From NCBI GenBank assembly GCA_947632585.1, contig CANRPS010000006.1:1-51535 (forward strand): DNA of 51,535 bases, read 5' to 3'. The position numbers were made by a program, and so were the translations under genes. Under the pieces are notes generated by a model that ran no database searches, had not been told where the DNA came from, and saw only the letters and a list, made by a program, of their open reading frames with translations. Source of the stretch: an uncultured Clostridia bacterium (GTDB lineage: Bacteria; Bacillota; Clostridia; TANB77; CAG-508). This document shows positions 18,523 to 27,480 of the stretch, piece by piece; the first letter of the stretch is position 1, and each line of letters starts with the position of its first letter.

Positions 18523-18578
18523 CCTACCTACTAAAATTAAATTTGGTCGTGAGAGAGTATGTTGGTTCGAATCCAACC
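18523..18578 (+). pseudogene. decayed tRNA-Tyr copies
   Basis: CCTACCTACTAAA (18523-18535) resembles the 3' end of tRNA-Tyr plus its CCA. Bases 18539-18578 match the anticodon-to-T-arm part of tRNA-Tyr at about 36 of 40 positions, including GTTGGTTCGAATCCAACC. The anticodon and both acceptor arms are destroyed. It is best explained as remnants of a former tRNA array or of attachment-site duplications. Confidence 0.75.
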
Positions 18579-18783
18579 ATTTAGTCTTTCTTATATAAAA
18601 ATCATATGTATAGTGAGAAAAATTTCTCATATTCATGTCCTGGCTCTTTTTTTCTAATAATTCCCCATTTGTCATAGTAAAAAACTCATATATAATATAT
18701 TTGCAACTTTTAGTTACATAATTATATTATATAAGAGGCTAACTCTTTTTTTCAATTTTTCTTCTTTCTTAATCTTTCGTTCC
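18579..18783. other. AT-rich spacer behind the tRNA remnants
   Basis: From the tRNA remnants to the hairpins at 18784 I see no gene, only AT-rich spacer. A second gene-free stretch lies between 18840 and 19100, behind the pilin-like gene on the minus strand; it also shows no recognisable signal. Confidence 0.5.
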
Positions 18784-18847
18784 ATTGCTGCTTCGCAGCA
18801 ATTAAAATAGCGGGAAAAACTTCTCCACCCGCTATATTTTTAATTTT
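18784..18847. terminator. two hairpins, likely terminators of the minus-strand pilin-like gene
   Basis: The first stem is ATTGCTGC and GCAGCAAT (18784-18802). The second has arms ATAGCGGG (18807-18814) and CCCGCTAT (18828-18835), flanked by T-rich DNA on both strands. They could end transcription from either side. Confidence 0.6.
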
Positions 18848-19100
18848 ATTTATATCTAGTATACATTTTTCTATTACCAACTTAGTATAGGATAACCACT
18901 ATTTATATTTTGCGAATCTACCTTCTAAATTTATTCTCCTTCATTATTTAACTGATTCACAAAATCAACATCTTTTATCTAACTTTGTGTAAAATTTTTT
19001 ATTTGAATTATTTAGATTAATCATTATCGAATAAAATATATTTTTTAATATTTTTCATCAAATCTTTGATAAAACGTATTTCTATCTAACTTTATTTCCC

Positions 19101-20345
19101 TTAATAGCTTAATGTCCAATTATTATCTCCATTTTGATTTAATTTGACTCTCATATCTAAATATACAACAGGTCTAATTCCCGCCGGCCTATCATATTCT
19201 GAGCCTTTTGAACCAGCCAATGACATAAATTCTACAAACCCATCTTTAATCCAAAAACAACCATATGTTGTCATTGTAACATCAGGAAAGCAATATCTAG
19301 TTGCAAGCCAGTAGGGATCTGTTAAATTAAATAATAAATTATATTCTAAATTATCATCGGTTATTCCAACGATAGCTGATGTATTTTCTTCTTTTAATGT
19401 TTCTGGATAATATTTATATGCTGTGGCTTCTAGTGTAGTAATTTCTTCAATTTCATCTACATTATCTGGTTTATTTTTTGTATTCCATTTATCAGTATAC
19501 CACATAAAATAATCTGGATGACCTGTAGATAATTTATCATTTAAACCTATACTACTTTCATATTTTGGATATTCTGTTCCATCCCATAAATATTTTATTT
19601 TATTTCCATATTCATATAAATTTCCACTAAAGCATTTCGTTCCTGTTAATATTTGATCTTTAGATGGATTTCTTATTCCTACACAATTTGGATTATATCC
19701 TGTAATTTTATTTACATCTTCTGCAGTTATACATCTTCCGCCTACTGCATATTTTCCAGCTCCATAAAAATCACATATATTGTTTAATTCTTCAATACTA
19801 TTTTCATGTCCTTTTTTCCCTTTTAGCCAATATAATTTATGTCCATTACTCCAAAGACCTCCTTCTGATGGTTCTATTATATCGTTTGATATTATTAAAA
19901 TTTTATTATTTTCTACTCCTAATACTTTCCATCCTTTTGTATATTTACTTACATCAAAAACTTGACTTTCTTTTCCATTCTGGTCTTCTTTTGAAGTATA
20001 ACTTAAATTTTTATTATCCAATTGAGCATTATAATTTATTGAATCACCTATTTTTATTCCTTGTATTGTTCCATCTATACTTTGTATAGTCCCATCTGAA
20101 TTTTGTATAAAACCTTTTCCATCAATAATTGCAACTGCATCATCCAATCTTCTCTGTTCCTCATCTGCTGCAGCTTTTGTTTTATCTGCTGCCTCTCTTG
20201 CTTTATTTAATATTCCATTCTGTCCTGTTATCATCTGTATACTTACTCCAGCTAAGATTAACAATACTATTATTGTTACAACTAAAGCTATTAAAGTAAT
20301 ACCTTTTTGTTTTAAGTTTTTAATGTTTTGTCTTGTGTTTGTCAT
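19101..20345 (-). CDS. large pilin-like secreted protein
   Basis: A 414-residue protein with leader ...NLKQKG, the helix ITLIALVVTIIVLLILAGVS and TGQNGILNKAREA, nearly identical to the start of the pilin at 10.7 kb. A short helical region (about 45-75) precedes a large C-terminal domain with many aromatic and Gly residues (GKYAVGGRCITAEDV, YWLATRYCFPDV, PAGIRPVVYLDM). The last segment resembles domains seen in other Clostridial pilin-like surface proteins. It may ride on the pilus or stay membrane bound after processing by the prepilin peptidase. RBS AGGAGG is present. A 206-bp palindrome-bounded repeat lies directly upstream. Function unknown. Confidence 0.75.
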   Translation of the reverse strand: MTNTRQNIKNLKQKGITLIALVVTIIVLLILAGVSIQMITGQNGILNKAREAADKTKAAADEEQRRLDDAVAIIDGKGFIQNSDGTIQSIDGTIQGIKIGDSINYNAQLDNKNLSYTSKEDQNGKESQVFDVSKYTKGWKVLGVENNKILIISNDIIEPSEGGLWSNGHKLYWLKGKKGHENSIEELNNICDFYGAGKYAVGGRCITAEDVNKITGYNPNCVGIRNPSKDQILTGTKCFSGNLYEYGNKIKYLWDGTEYPKYESSIGLNDKLSTGHPDYFMWYTDKWNTKNKPDNVDEIEEITTLEATAYKYYPETLKEENTSAIVGITDDNLEYNLLFNLTDPYWLATRYCFPDVTMTTYGCFWIKDGFVEFMSLAGSKGSEYDRPAGIRPVVYLDMRVKLNQNGDNNWTLSY

Positions 20346-20369
20346 TTCAACTTTTCCTCCTTATTATTA

Positions 20370-20575
20370 TTTCGCAGAACTATTTATTCTACGAAAGTAA
20401 TAATAAAGAAATTCCTTTAATTTTTTAGGGTTTTAAACGATTTTTATAAATTCACTTTTTTGTTAGTTAGTAATTAAAATTTTTTATAAATTTAGTTAAT
20501 AACTATTGCAAAATAAATATTTTATTGATATTATTTACTTATAAAATTTTCGTAGAATAAATAGTTCTGCGAAAA
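20370..20575 (-). repeat. about 206-bp palindrome-bounded repeat, copy 1
   Basis: Bounded by two palindromes of form CGCAGAA-n-TTCTACG (20370-20396 and 20547-20575). Inside, on the minus strand, CAATAAAATA, TATTTTGCAATA and GTTTAAAAC occur in the same order as in the copy at 45.4 kb. It ends just before the ribosome site of the pilin-like gene, so it forms the 5' region of that transcript. It might be a MITE-like element or a regulatory leader. Confidence 0.7.
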
Positions 20576-20739
20576 TTTTGCTTTAAAAGAAAAGTATCAC
20601 GATAAATTAAAAATATAGTTAATAACAAATAATTCATATTTGTTATACACCTATTTGAAAACATTGTTATAACTAATTTTGAAACGGATAATAAAGTGCT
20701 TTACAAGTGTTTTTTTGTATGAAAAAAGTACAAAAGATA

Positions 20740-20768
20740 TTGACTTAAAAGCAAAAACGATATAAAAT
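20740..20768 (+). promoter_or_regulatory. promoter of the thrS T-box leader
   Basis: TTGACT (20740-20745), 17 bases, TAAAAT (20763-20768), upstream of the T-box leader. Confidence 0.55.
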
Positions 20769-20784
20769 ATATATAAATTATATG

Positions 20785-21003
20785 AAACGTATAAGAGACA
20801 AAGTAAAATGAAGGTTACTATAAGAGAGAATTGGTCGTGGCTGAAAGCCAATTTTAGAAAACACATTTGAAAAACTACCTCTTTTAGCTAAAAAGCTAGC
20901 GTTTAAAAAGTAGTCATCTTTAAATTAAGTAAAAAACGGGATGGAACCGTGCTAAATATAGCACTCCTATGGATGAAAATTAATAACCATAGGAGTGTTT
21001 TTC
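20785..21003 (+). promoter_or_regulatory. T-box riboswitch controlling thrS
   Basis: A leader of about 220 bases. The Stem I region contains AGAGAGAATTGG and GGCTGAAAGCC, and its 3' side carries ACTACC next to CTCTTTT, fitting a threonine specifier (ACT or ACC). The T-box-like sequence GGGATGGAACCGTG (20939-20952) follows. A terminator closes it (arms CACTCCTATGG and CCATAGGAGTG plus T-run, about 20961-21003). Uncharged tRNA-Thr should stabilise the antiterminator. The family assignment is strong; the exact specifier needs folding. Confidence 0.85.
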
Positions 21004-21025
21004 TATGGAAAATGGAGGTTTTATT

Positions 21026-22957
21026 ATGATTAAAGTAACATTAAAAGATGGAAGTGTAAAAGAAGTTGAAAGCGGAAAAAGTGTATTAGATGTTGCAAAA
21101 GAAATAAGTGAAGGGCTTGCAAGAATGGCAACATGTGCAAGTGTAGACGACAAAGTAGTAGACTTAAGATATATCCTAAAAGACGATTGTAAATTAGAAA
21201 TACATACTTTTGAAAGCGACTTAGATGGAAAAAAGGCATATTGGCATACAACATCACATATTATGGCACAAGCAATAAAAAGATTAATGCCAAAAACAAA
21301 ATTGGCAATTGGGCCGGCAATAGATGAAGGATTTTATTATGATTTTGATGTGGAAAACAATTTTACAGATGAAGATAAACTAAAAATTGAAGAAGAAATG
21401 AAAAAAATAATAAAAGAGGATTTACCTATTGAAAAATTTGTTTTATCAAGAAAAGAAGCCATTAAATTAATGGAAGAAAAAGGCGAAAACTATAAAGTTG
21501 AATTAATAAAAGATTTGCCAGAAAATGAAGAAATATCATTTTATAAACAAGGCGAATTTGTAGATTTATGTAGTGGACCACATTTAATGAGTACTGGAAA
21601 AGTAAAAGCTGTAAAACTTTTATCATCATCAGGAGCTTATTGGAGAGGTGATGAGAAAAACAAAATGCTACAGAGAATTTATGCAATATCATTTCCTAAA
21701 GCAAGCCAAGTTGATGAATATTTAGCAAAACTAGAAGAGGCAAAACAAAGAGACCATAGAAAAATAGGAAAAGAATTAGAATTATTTATGACACATAAAT
21801 TAGTAGGTTCAGGACTTCCAATGTATTTACCAAATGGAGCAACTATAAGAAGACTTTTAGAAAGATATATACAAGATAAAGAAGTTGCTTTAGGATATAG
21901 TCATGTTTATACACCATCACTTGCAAATTCAGAATTATATAAAGTATCAGGACATTGGGATCATTATAAAGATGATATGTTCCCAGTTATGAAAATGGAT
22001 ACAGAAGAAATAGTTTTAAGACCAATGAATTGTCCACATCATATGTTAGTTTATAAAAATAAAATGCACTCATATAGAGATTTACCAATAAGAATAGGAG
22101 AATTGGCACATGACTTCAGATTTGAAGATAGTGGTAGTGTTTGTGGTTTAGAGAGAGTACGTGAAATGTGCCAAAATGATGCTCATCTTTTTGTAAGACC
22201 TGATCAAATAAAAGAAGAAGTGGGAAAAGTTGTAGAACTAATACTTTCTGTATATAAAGATTTTGGATTTAAAGATTATGAATTTAGACTTTCTTTAAGA
22301 GATAAAGAAGATAAAGAAAAATATTTTGACGATGATGAGATGTGGAATAAGGCAGAAGGAGAACTAAGAGAAATATTAAAAGAATTAGGAATAAACTTCT
22401 ATGAAGCAAAAGGAGAAGCAGCATTTTATGGACCAAAACTAGATGTTCAATTAAAATCTGCTGTAGGACATGATGTAACTGTTTCAACTTGTCAATTAGA
22501 TTTCTTATTGCCAGAAAGATTTGAACTTGAATATGTAGGTGAAGACGGAAAAATGCATAGACCAGTTGTAATCCACAGAGCAATACTTGGAACATTTGAT
22601 AGATTTATGTGTTTCCTAATAGAAGAAACAAAAGGAGCTTTTCCATTATGGCTTTCACCAGTTCAAGTAAAAGTTTTAACTATTTCAGATAACTTTATAG
22701 ATTATGCAAAAGAAGTAGTAGAAAAATTACAAAAAGAAAATATAAGAGTAGAACTAGACGACAGAAATGAGAAAATAGGATATAAAATCCGTGAAACACA
22801 ATTACAAAAAGTTCCTTATATGTTAGTACTTGGAGAAAAAGAAGTTAAAGACAAATTAGTTGCTGTAAGAGATAGAAAACAAGGAGATATAGGAGCAATG
22901 AAACTTGATGAATTTATATCAAAAATAAATGAAGAAGTAAAAAATAGATCAAACTAA
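21026..22957 (+). CDS. thrS: threonine--tRNA ligase
   Basis: Class II synthetase charging tRNA-Thr. Domains: TGS (residues 1-60, start IKVTLKDGSVKEVESG), editing domain with HTTSHIMAQAIKRL and the zinc-like motif VDLCSGPHL. The catalytic core has motif 2 (RPMNCPHHMLVY, FRFEDSG) and motif 3 (HRAILGTFDRFM), and an anticodon-binding domain follows (VKVLTISD... LDDRNEKIGYKIRE). I choose ATG 21026 because TGGAGGTT lies 6 bases upstream; an in-frame ATG at 21005 is inside the terminator region. 643 residues, normal length. Controlled by the upstream T-box. Confidence 0.97.
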   Translation: MIKVTLKDGSVKEVESGKSVLDVAKEISEGLARMATCASVDDKVVDLRYILKDDCKLEIHTFESDLDGKKAYWHTTSHIMAQAIKRLMPKTKLAIGPAIDEGFYYDFDVENNFTDEDKLKIEEEMKKIIKEDLPIEKFVLSRKEAIKLMEEKGENYKVELIKDLPENEEISFYKQGEFVDLCSGPHLMSTGKVKAVKLLSSSGAYWRGDEKNKMLQRIYAISFPKASQVDEYLAKLEEAKQRDHRKIGKELELFMTHKLVGSGLPMYLPNGATIRRLLERYIQDKEVALGYSHVYTPSLANSELYKVSGHWDHYKDDMFPVMKMDTEEIVLRPMNCPHHMLVYKNKMHSYRDLPIRIGELAHDFRFEDSGSVCGLERVREMCQNDAHLFVRPDQIKEEVGKVVELILSVYKDFGFKDYEFRLSLRDKEDKEKYFDDDEMWNKAEGELREILKELGINFYEAKGEAAFYGPKLDVQLKSAVGHDVTVSTCQLDFLLPERFELEYVGEDGKMHRPVVIHRAILGTFDRFMCFLIEETKGAFPLWLSPVQVKVLTISDNFIDYAKEVVEKLQKENIRVELDDRNEKIGYKIRETQLQKVPYMLVLGEKEVKDKLVAVRDRKQGDIGAMKLDEFISKINEEVKNRSN

Positions 22958-22961
22958 ATTA

Positions 22962-23008
22962 AAAATGAACTCAAATTGTTAAAATTTTAGCATGTTTGAG
23001 TTCATTTT
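22962..23008 (+). terminator. intrinsic terminator after thrS
   Basis: The arms AAAATGAACTCAAA and TTTGAGTTCATTTT have an 18-base loop. Confidence 0.75.
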
Positions 23009-23033
23009 AAAATAAATATAAAGGAGAAGTTTT

Positions 23034-23225
23034 ATGCAAATAAATATTGAAAAACTAAGAAAAGATTTAATAGACTATTATGGAACGGCTGCATTTGGTG
23101 GTTTCCCAGCAGCTATTATGGATTTGAGTAAAATAGAAAGAGCAACATATAGTGAATTGATACAAATTGCACAACAAAATGGATTTGATATAAACAAATA
23201 TATAGATAGAGGCGAGGAGAGGTAA
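23034..23225 (+). CDS. conserved small hypothetical protein
   Basis: A 63-residue protein with a good ribosome site (AAGGAGAAG). It is helical, with the segment AAFGGFPAAIMDLSKIERA, which resembles small uncharacterised proteins of Clostridia, and a charged C-terminus. No membrane span or Cys pair. It lies alone between two terminators, so it is likely its own transcript or a read-through from thrS. Function unknown. Confidence 0.65.
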   Translation: MQINIEKLRKDLIDYYGTAAFGGFPAAIMDLSKIERATYSELIQIAQQNGFDINKYIDRGEER

Positions 23226-23275
23226 ATAATAATTTTGAAAATGTTTACTTACATTGATTATGGATTAAAATACAT

Positions 23276-23312
23276 AAAAGAACTTACATTCTGAAAATGT
23301 AAGTTCTTTTAT
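23276..23312. terminator. bidirectional terminator
   Basis: The 15-bp perfect arms AAAAGAACTTACATT and AATGTAAGTTCTTTT, with tails rich in T on one strand and A on the other, lie between the small gene (plus) and the M14 gene end (minus). Confidence 0.85.
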
Positions 23313-23331
23313 GTTTAAAAATATAGAATTT

Positions 23332-23795
23332 TTATAGAATAGCACCTAGTACAAATATACCTAAAATTCTATAATATATCTCATCAAATTGAGATATAGG
23401 CAATGGGTTAGTGCCTTTTCCAACTTCAATAGTATATCCGGGTCTATTATAATTTTGAATAAACCAATCTTTATATCCTGCAAAACTAGAATTATAAGGA
23501 GTATTATCTAAAGTATAACCACTTACATTAGAAAATTTTGTTCCAATTAAATAACTATCAGGAGGATTATAATTTTGAAATTGCCAATAAATAACTTCAC
23601 CTTGAGTATGCAAAGAAATAACTAATCTAAAATCGTGTTCAAGAGTAAAATTATAAATCGCAAGTGCTTCTGGTTCAGTAAGAGGACCGAAAACCAACAA
23701 AATCACGGGGAGCAGGTTTATTAAATCCTTGTGAGTATTTTATTTGTTTAGCTTCATTCCAACCAGCAGGAAATTGGAGGTTTAAATCCACACCT
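23332..23795 (-). CDS. M14 peptidoglycan peptidase, C-terminal part (interrupted gene)
   Basis: Second half of a zinc carboxypeptidase-like gene whose first half lies at 30124-30803. It begins at the conserved GVDLNLQFPAGWNEAK, runs to CGG at codon 261 of the joined protein (minus-strand codon at 23689-23687), and after skipping that C reads G-PLTEPEALAIYNF. Then come SLHTQGEVIYW, carrying the third zinc-ligand His, and YTIEVGKG with the catalytic Glu. Joined to the first half across the 5-base core, with both CGG shifts applied, the coding length is 1137 bases, or 379 codons including stop. In peptidases of this type the substrate is a D-Glu-diamino acid bond of peptidoglycan. Confidence 0.85.
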
Positions 23796-23822
23796 GTGAA
23801 TTTTATTAACTTCCATATATTA
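23791..23822 (+). repeat. left attachment end of the element
   Basis: The core CACCT is followed inside the element by GTGAATTTT and then ATTAACTTCC (23805-23814). Joined to the right end it gives an attP with a perfect 10-bp dyad around the core. Confidence 0.8.
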
Positions 23823-23845
23823 AAAAATAAAAATATTTACAGATG

Positions 23846-23875
23846 GCAAGGTGCTTTATAACATCTTGCTTTTTA
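23846..23875. terminator. terminator-like hairpin at the left end of the element
   Basis: The arms GCAAGGTG and CATCTTGC (one G-T pair) are followed by a T-run. It may shield the element's genes from read-through. Confidence 0.6.
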
Positions 23876-23896
23876 TGTGTAAAACATTTAAAATTT

Positions 23897-23924
23897 TTGC
23901 ATAAAATATTGAAAAAGATATAAA
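23897..23924 (+). promoter_or_regulatory. promoter of the toxin-antitoxin pair
   Basis: TTGCAT (23897-23902), 16 bases, TATAAA (23919-23924), about 45 bases before the antitoxin start. Confidence 0.5.
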
Positions 23925-23969
23925 ATAATGATAAAATTATGATAATAAAATTTCAAGGAGGAATATTAA

Positions 23970-24254
23970 ATGATTAATATTAGACCAGTATCAGATTTAA
24001 GGAATAAATATCCAGAAATAGAGGAACTAGTTTTAAAAGAAGATGAAGCGGTTTATTTAACAAAAAACGGATATGGCTCAATGGTAGTAATGAGTTTAGA
24101 AAAATACTCTAAATTGATGAGTGATTTAGAATATAATGAATATATTGAAAATGAATTAGATGAAGCAGATAAAGAAGCAGAAGATACAAATACTAAATAT
24201 TATACACATGAAGAAATGAAAAAAATAGCTAGGAGGATAATAGATGGCGAATAA
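23970..24254 (+). CDS. antitoxin of the Phd/YefM family
   Basis: A 94-residue protein. The N-terminal half has the Phd/YefM fold pattern: INIRPVSDLRNKYPEIEELV, then EAVYLTKNGYGSMVVMSLEKYSKL. The acidic C-terminal half (DEADKEAEDTNTKYYTHEE) would wrap the toxin. The family binds its own promoter and is neutralised by degradation; autoregulation here is inferred. RBS AAGGAGG precedes ATG 23970. It overlaps the toxin gene by 11 bases. Confidence 0.85.
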   Translation: MINIRPVSDLRNKYPEIEELVLKEDEAVYLTKNGYGSMVVMSLEKYSKLMSDLEYNEYIENELDEADKEAEDTNTKYYTHEEMKKIARRIIDGE

Positions 24255-24561
24255 TAAATATACAATAAAATATTCTGCTACTTTTGTCAGTCAGTTTAAT
24301 AATATTTTGAAATATATTGTAAATAATTTAAAAAATAAAATTGCAGCAGAAAATTTTTATAATGAAGTAATTAAAGAAATAGAAAAACGAAGTGAAAATC
24401 CAGAAGGTTATGAAAAGTATATGTCTACTAGAAAAAGAAAAAATACATATTATAGAATTTATGTAAAAAATTATACAATTTTTTATATAGTAACTAATAA
24501 TAATACTATGGAGGTTAGAAGAATTTTATATTCAAGAAGAAATTTTGATAAATTAATATAA
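24244..24561 (+). CDS. toxin of the RelE/ParE superfamily
   Basis: A 105-residue basic protein: YTIKYSATFVSQFNNILKYIV at the start, two helices, then YYRIYVKNYTIFYIVTNNNTMEVRRILYSRRNF, the beta-sheet core and C-terminal strand of RelE/ParE toxins. ATG 24244 is served by AGGAGG at 24231-24236 inside the antitoxin gene. Whether it cuts mRNA on the ribosome (RelE) or poisons gyrase (ParE) cannot be told; the C-terminal R-x-x-Y-S-R-R pattern is compatible with either. It would help keep the element in the cell. Confidence 0.85.
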   Translation: MANNKYTIKYSATFVSQFNNILKYIVNNLKNKIAAENFYNEVIKEIEKRSENPEGYEKYMSTRKRKNTYYRIYVKNYTIFYIVTNNNTMEVRRILYSRRNFDKLI

Positions 24562-24723
24562 AAATATATATAAATTGAAAAATTAAAACTTTAAATTGTA
24601 TTATTAAGTAAAAAGTATTTTTATGTTATAAATATAATAGTGGTATTTTAAATAAGAGATTAAAGTTAGAAAAATATAATTATTAATAACATTACTAAAG
24701 AATGATAAGAAATGAGGTAAAGT

Positions 24724-27480
24724 ATGATAATACAAGGAAAACCAGAATTAGGATTACAAAAACACCAACAAGATGCATATCAAGCAGTTCAAAAAGCCTA
24801 TGAAACTAAAGACAAAGCATCAGTTGTAATTCCTACTGGATGTGGTAAATCATTTATAGCACTACAACTTATGGTAGATAATAAAGATAAAAGAATTTTG
24901 TTTATGGCGCCAAGTAATGCAATAAAGAATCAAATGTATAATTATATTGCTAAATATATTGTTGGAGAAGAACCATCAAGTGAAAGACCAGCAAGAATGA
25001 TAGCGGATGAATATTTTCCAAACTTAAAAATAATGCTATATCCTTCTTTATTAAGAGTAAAAGATGAGCAAATGGATAAGATACAACCTGATATTATAAT
25101 TATGGATGAATTACATAGAACAGGTGCAGATAAATGGGGAGAAAGAATTAATACATTATTAGAAAAAAATCCAAATGCAAAAATATTAGGATTAACAGCT
25201 ACCCCTGATAGAATGGATGATAAAAATGTTATAGACAACTTGTTTGAAGGTAGTATTGATTATGAATTAACATTAGTAGAAGCATTAAGAGATAGAATAG
25301 TAAAAGCACCAACATATGTAAAATGTGATTATGCCTTAGGTGAATATTTAGAAGGGATAAGAACTGCAATTTCAAATTGTAGTGATGAGCAAAAGAAAAA
25401 AGAACTACAAGATAAATATGATAAAATGAGAAAAATAGTGGATCAAGCTGAAGGAATACCAGAGCTATTTGCAAAAAACATAAAAAAGCAAGATGGAAAG
25501 TATATAATTTTTTGTAAAGATAAAGAGCATATGGATGAGTTAATGAGTAAAGCAAAAGGATGGTTTGAAGCTATTGATGATAATCCAGAAATATATTCAG
25601 TTTTTTCTGGTGAAGGATATACAGAAAATGATAATAGAAAAAGTTTAGAAGCTTTTGAAATTTCAAAATCAGAGCATTTAAAATTATTATTTTCTATTGA
25701 AATGTTAAATGAAGGATTACATGTAGAAGATATTTCAGGTGTTGTAATGGCAAGACCAACAGATTCAAGAATTATCTATTTGCAACAATTAGGTAGAGCA
25801 TTGTCTTCTGATACTTCAAGAGAAAAAACAATAGTGTTTGATTTAGTAAATAATTATTTAAAAAATAATTTAGATGCAGAAATTAATAAAAGAACAAATG
25901 AAAATCATAGAGGTAATGATGATATTGATGTTGGACATGAAGATGGACCACAGGATGATATAGAAGATATAGATATTTTTAGAATACAAGGAGAAACAAG
26001 AGATTTTTTAGATTTATTAGATGAAGTACAAGGAATTATCGATAGAAGTAGTTATTTAACTAACGCAAGGGCAATAAAAAAATGGATAGAAAAATCAGGA
26101 GATATAAAACCACCCAATTCTAAATCAAAAGATGAAAAGGAAAAAAGATTAGGAATGGCTTTGGCAAATTTAAGAAGAAATTTAATAAAACCATATTTAA
26201 TTTTGCAAACAGAAGAAGAAAAAGAAAAATTTCGAAATGAGCATCCAGAGATAGATGAAGTATTAGAAATAGTAAATGAAATAGATGAAAATAATATTCA
26301 TCCATATATAAAAAATGCAAGAGACATAAGAGAATGGATATACAAATCAGGAGATACAAAGTTACCAAGTAAAAAGTCAAATAATGAAGAAGAAAAAAGA
26401 TTAAGAACTGCTTGGGATACTTTACAACACAATTTGATAAAACCATATTTAAGCTTGCAAACCAAAGAAGAGAAAGAAAGATTTAGAAATGAACATCCAG
26501 AGATAGAAGAAGTATTGAAAATAGTAAATGAAATAAATAAAAATAATATTCATCCGTATATAAAAAATGCAAGAGCAATAAAAGAATGGATAGATAAATC
26601 AGGAGATACACAGCTACCAAGTGCTAAATCAAAAGATAGAGAAGAAAGAAATCTAGCAACTAGTTTATCTAGTATGAGACATAGACTAATAAAACCATAT
26701 TTAAGCTTGCAAACAGAAGAAGAGAAAGAAAGATTTAGAAATGAACATCCAGAGATAGAAGAAGTATTGAAAATAGTAAATGAAATAGATGAAAATAATA
26801 TTCATCCATATATAAAAAATGCAAGAGCAATAAAAGAATGGATAGATAAATCAGGAGATACCAAACCACCAAGTGCTGAATCAAAAGATGAGAAAGAAAG
26901 ATGTCTAGGAGAAGCCTTAGTTAGAATAAGAAGTAAACTAATAAAGCAATATACAGGATTGCAAACAGAAGAAGAAAAAGAAAAATTTAGGACTGAACAT
27001 CCAGAAATAGATGAAGTGTTAGAAATAGTAACGGAAATAGATACAAATAATATTTCCTCTTATTTGCGAAATGCAAGGAAAATAAAAATTTGGATAAAAA
27101 ATTCTGGAGATATAAAACCACCAAATAGAAAATCTAATGATGAAGAAGAAAGATATCTAGGAACAGCTTTAGATAGAATAAGAAATAATTTAATAGGAAC
27201 ATATATAAAATTACAAACGGAAAAAGAAAAAGAACAATATGTAGAACAACATCCTGAATTATATGATGTTATGGAAATAATAAGTGAAATTGATAATCAA
27301 TATGTAAGTAGGAGTAAGAAGCAACAAGAGCTAGCAATTTTAATAAGAAAAGATTTAGAAAAAAGAAAAGCATTACAAGAAGCAAAAAAATTAGAACAAG
27401 ATTATGAGCAACAACTGTCAATAAAAAGAGGAGAAATATCTGAAAATACTCAAAAACAAGGAGTAGATTACGATGAATAA
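24724..27480 (+). CDS. SF2 helicase with five tandem helicase-associated-like repeats
   Basis: A 918-residue protein. The N-terminal DEAD/DEAH core (residues about 1-420) has LQKHQQDAYQAVQ, Walker A IPTGCGKSF, motif II MDELHRTG, motif III GLTATPDRMD and motif VI QQLGRALSS. From residue 444 five tandem 84-residue repeats follow, each of the form NAR-x-IK-x-WI-x-x-SGD-x-x-PP-x-x-KS, then E-x-LG-x-A-L-x-x-x-R, ending NEHPEI-x-EVLEIV. The R-LG-x-x-L-x-x-x-R core resembles helicase-associated (HA) domains. A basic coiled C-terminus ends the protein. No nuclease domain is visible. Its role (element maintenance or defence against phage) is unknown. It overlaps the next gene by 8 bases. Confidence 0.82.
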   Translation: MIIQGKPELGLQKHQQDAYQAVQKAYETKDKASVVIPTGCGKSFIALQLMVDNKDKRILFMAPSNAIKNQMYNYIAKYIVGEEPSSERPARMIADEYFPNLKIMLYPSLLRVKDEQMDKIQPDIIIMDELHRTGADKWGERINTLLEKNPNAKILGLTATPDRMDDKNVIDNLFEGSIDYELTLVEALRDRIVKAPTYVKCDYALGEYLEGIRTAISNCSDEQKKKELQDKYDKMRKIVDQAEGIPELFAKNIKKQDGKYIIFCKDKEHMDELMSKAKGWFEAIDDNPEIYSVFSGEGYTENDNRKSLEAFEISKSEHLKLLFSIEMLNEGLHVEDISGVVMARPTDSRIIYLQQLGRALSSDTSREKTIVFDLVNNYLKNNLDAEINKRTNENHRGNDDIDVGHEDGPQDDIEDIDIFRIQGETRDFLDLLDEVQGIIDRSSYLTNARAIKKWIEKSGDIKPPNSKSKDEKEKRLGMALANLRRNLIKPYLILQTEEEKEKFRNEHPEIDEVLEIVNEIDENNIHPYIKNARDIREWIYKSGDTKLPSKKSNNEEEKRLRTAWDTLQHNLIKPYLSLQTKEEKERFRNEHPEIEEVLKIVNEINKNNIHPYIKNARAIKEWIDKSGDTQLPSAKSKDREERNLATSLSSMRHRLIKPYLSLQTEEEKERFRNEHPEIEEVLKIVNEIDENNIHPYIKNARAIKEWIDKSGDTKPPSAESKDEKERCLGEALVRIRSKLIKQYTGLQTEEEKEKFRTEHPEIDEVLEIVTEIDTNNISSYLRNARKIKIWIKNSGDIKPPNRKSNDEEERYLGTALDRIRNNLIGTYIKLQTEKEKEQYVEQHPELYDVMEIISEIDNQYVSRSKKQQELAILIRKDLEKRKALQEAKKLEQDYEQQLSIKRGEISENTQKQGVDYDE
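26053..27312 (+). repeat. five in-frame 252-bp tandem repeats inside the helicase gene
   Basis: Units begin at about 26053, 26305, 26557, 26809 and 27061, each coding for 84 residues. Units 2, 3 and 4 are most alike at DNA level (shared runs around the codons for RNEHPEIEEVLKIVNEI), while units 1 and 5 have drifted. This points to recent expansion by duplication within the middle of the array. Confidence 0.85.

Noticed and set aside
20651..20866. Minus-strand ORF over the thrS leader
   Set aside because: It overlaps the T-box promoter and Stem I, is low-complexity hydrophobic, and has no ribosome site.
26053..27312. CRISPR-like array
   Set aside because: The repeats are 252 bp, in frame and protein coding. 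There are no short repeats with unique spacers anywhere in the window.
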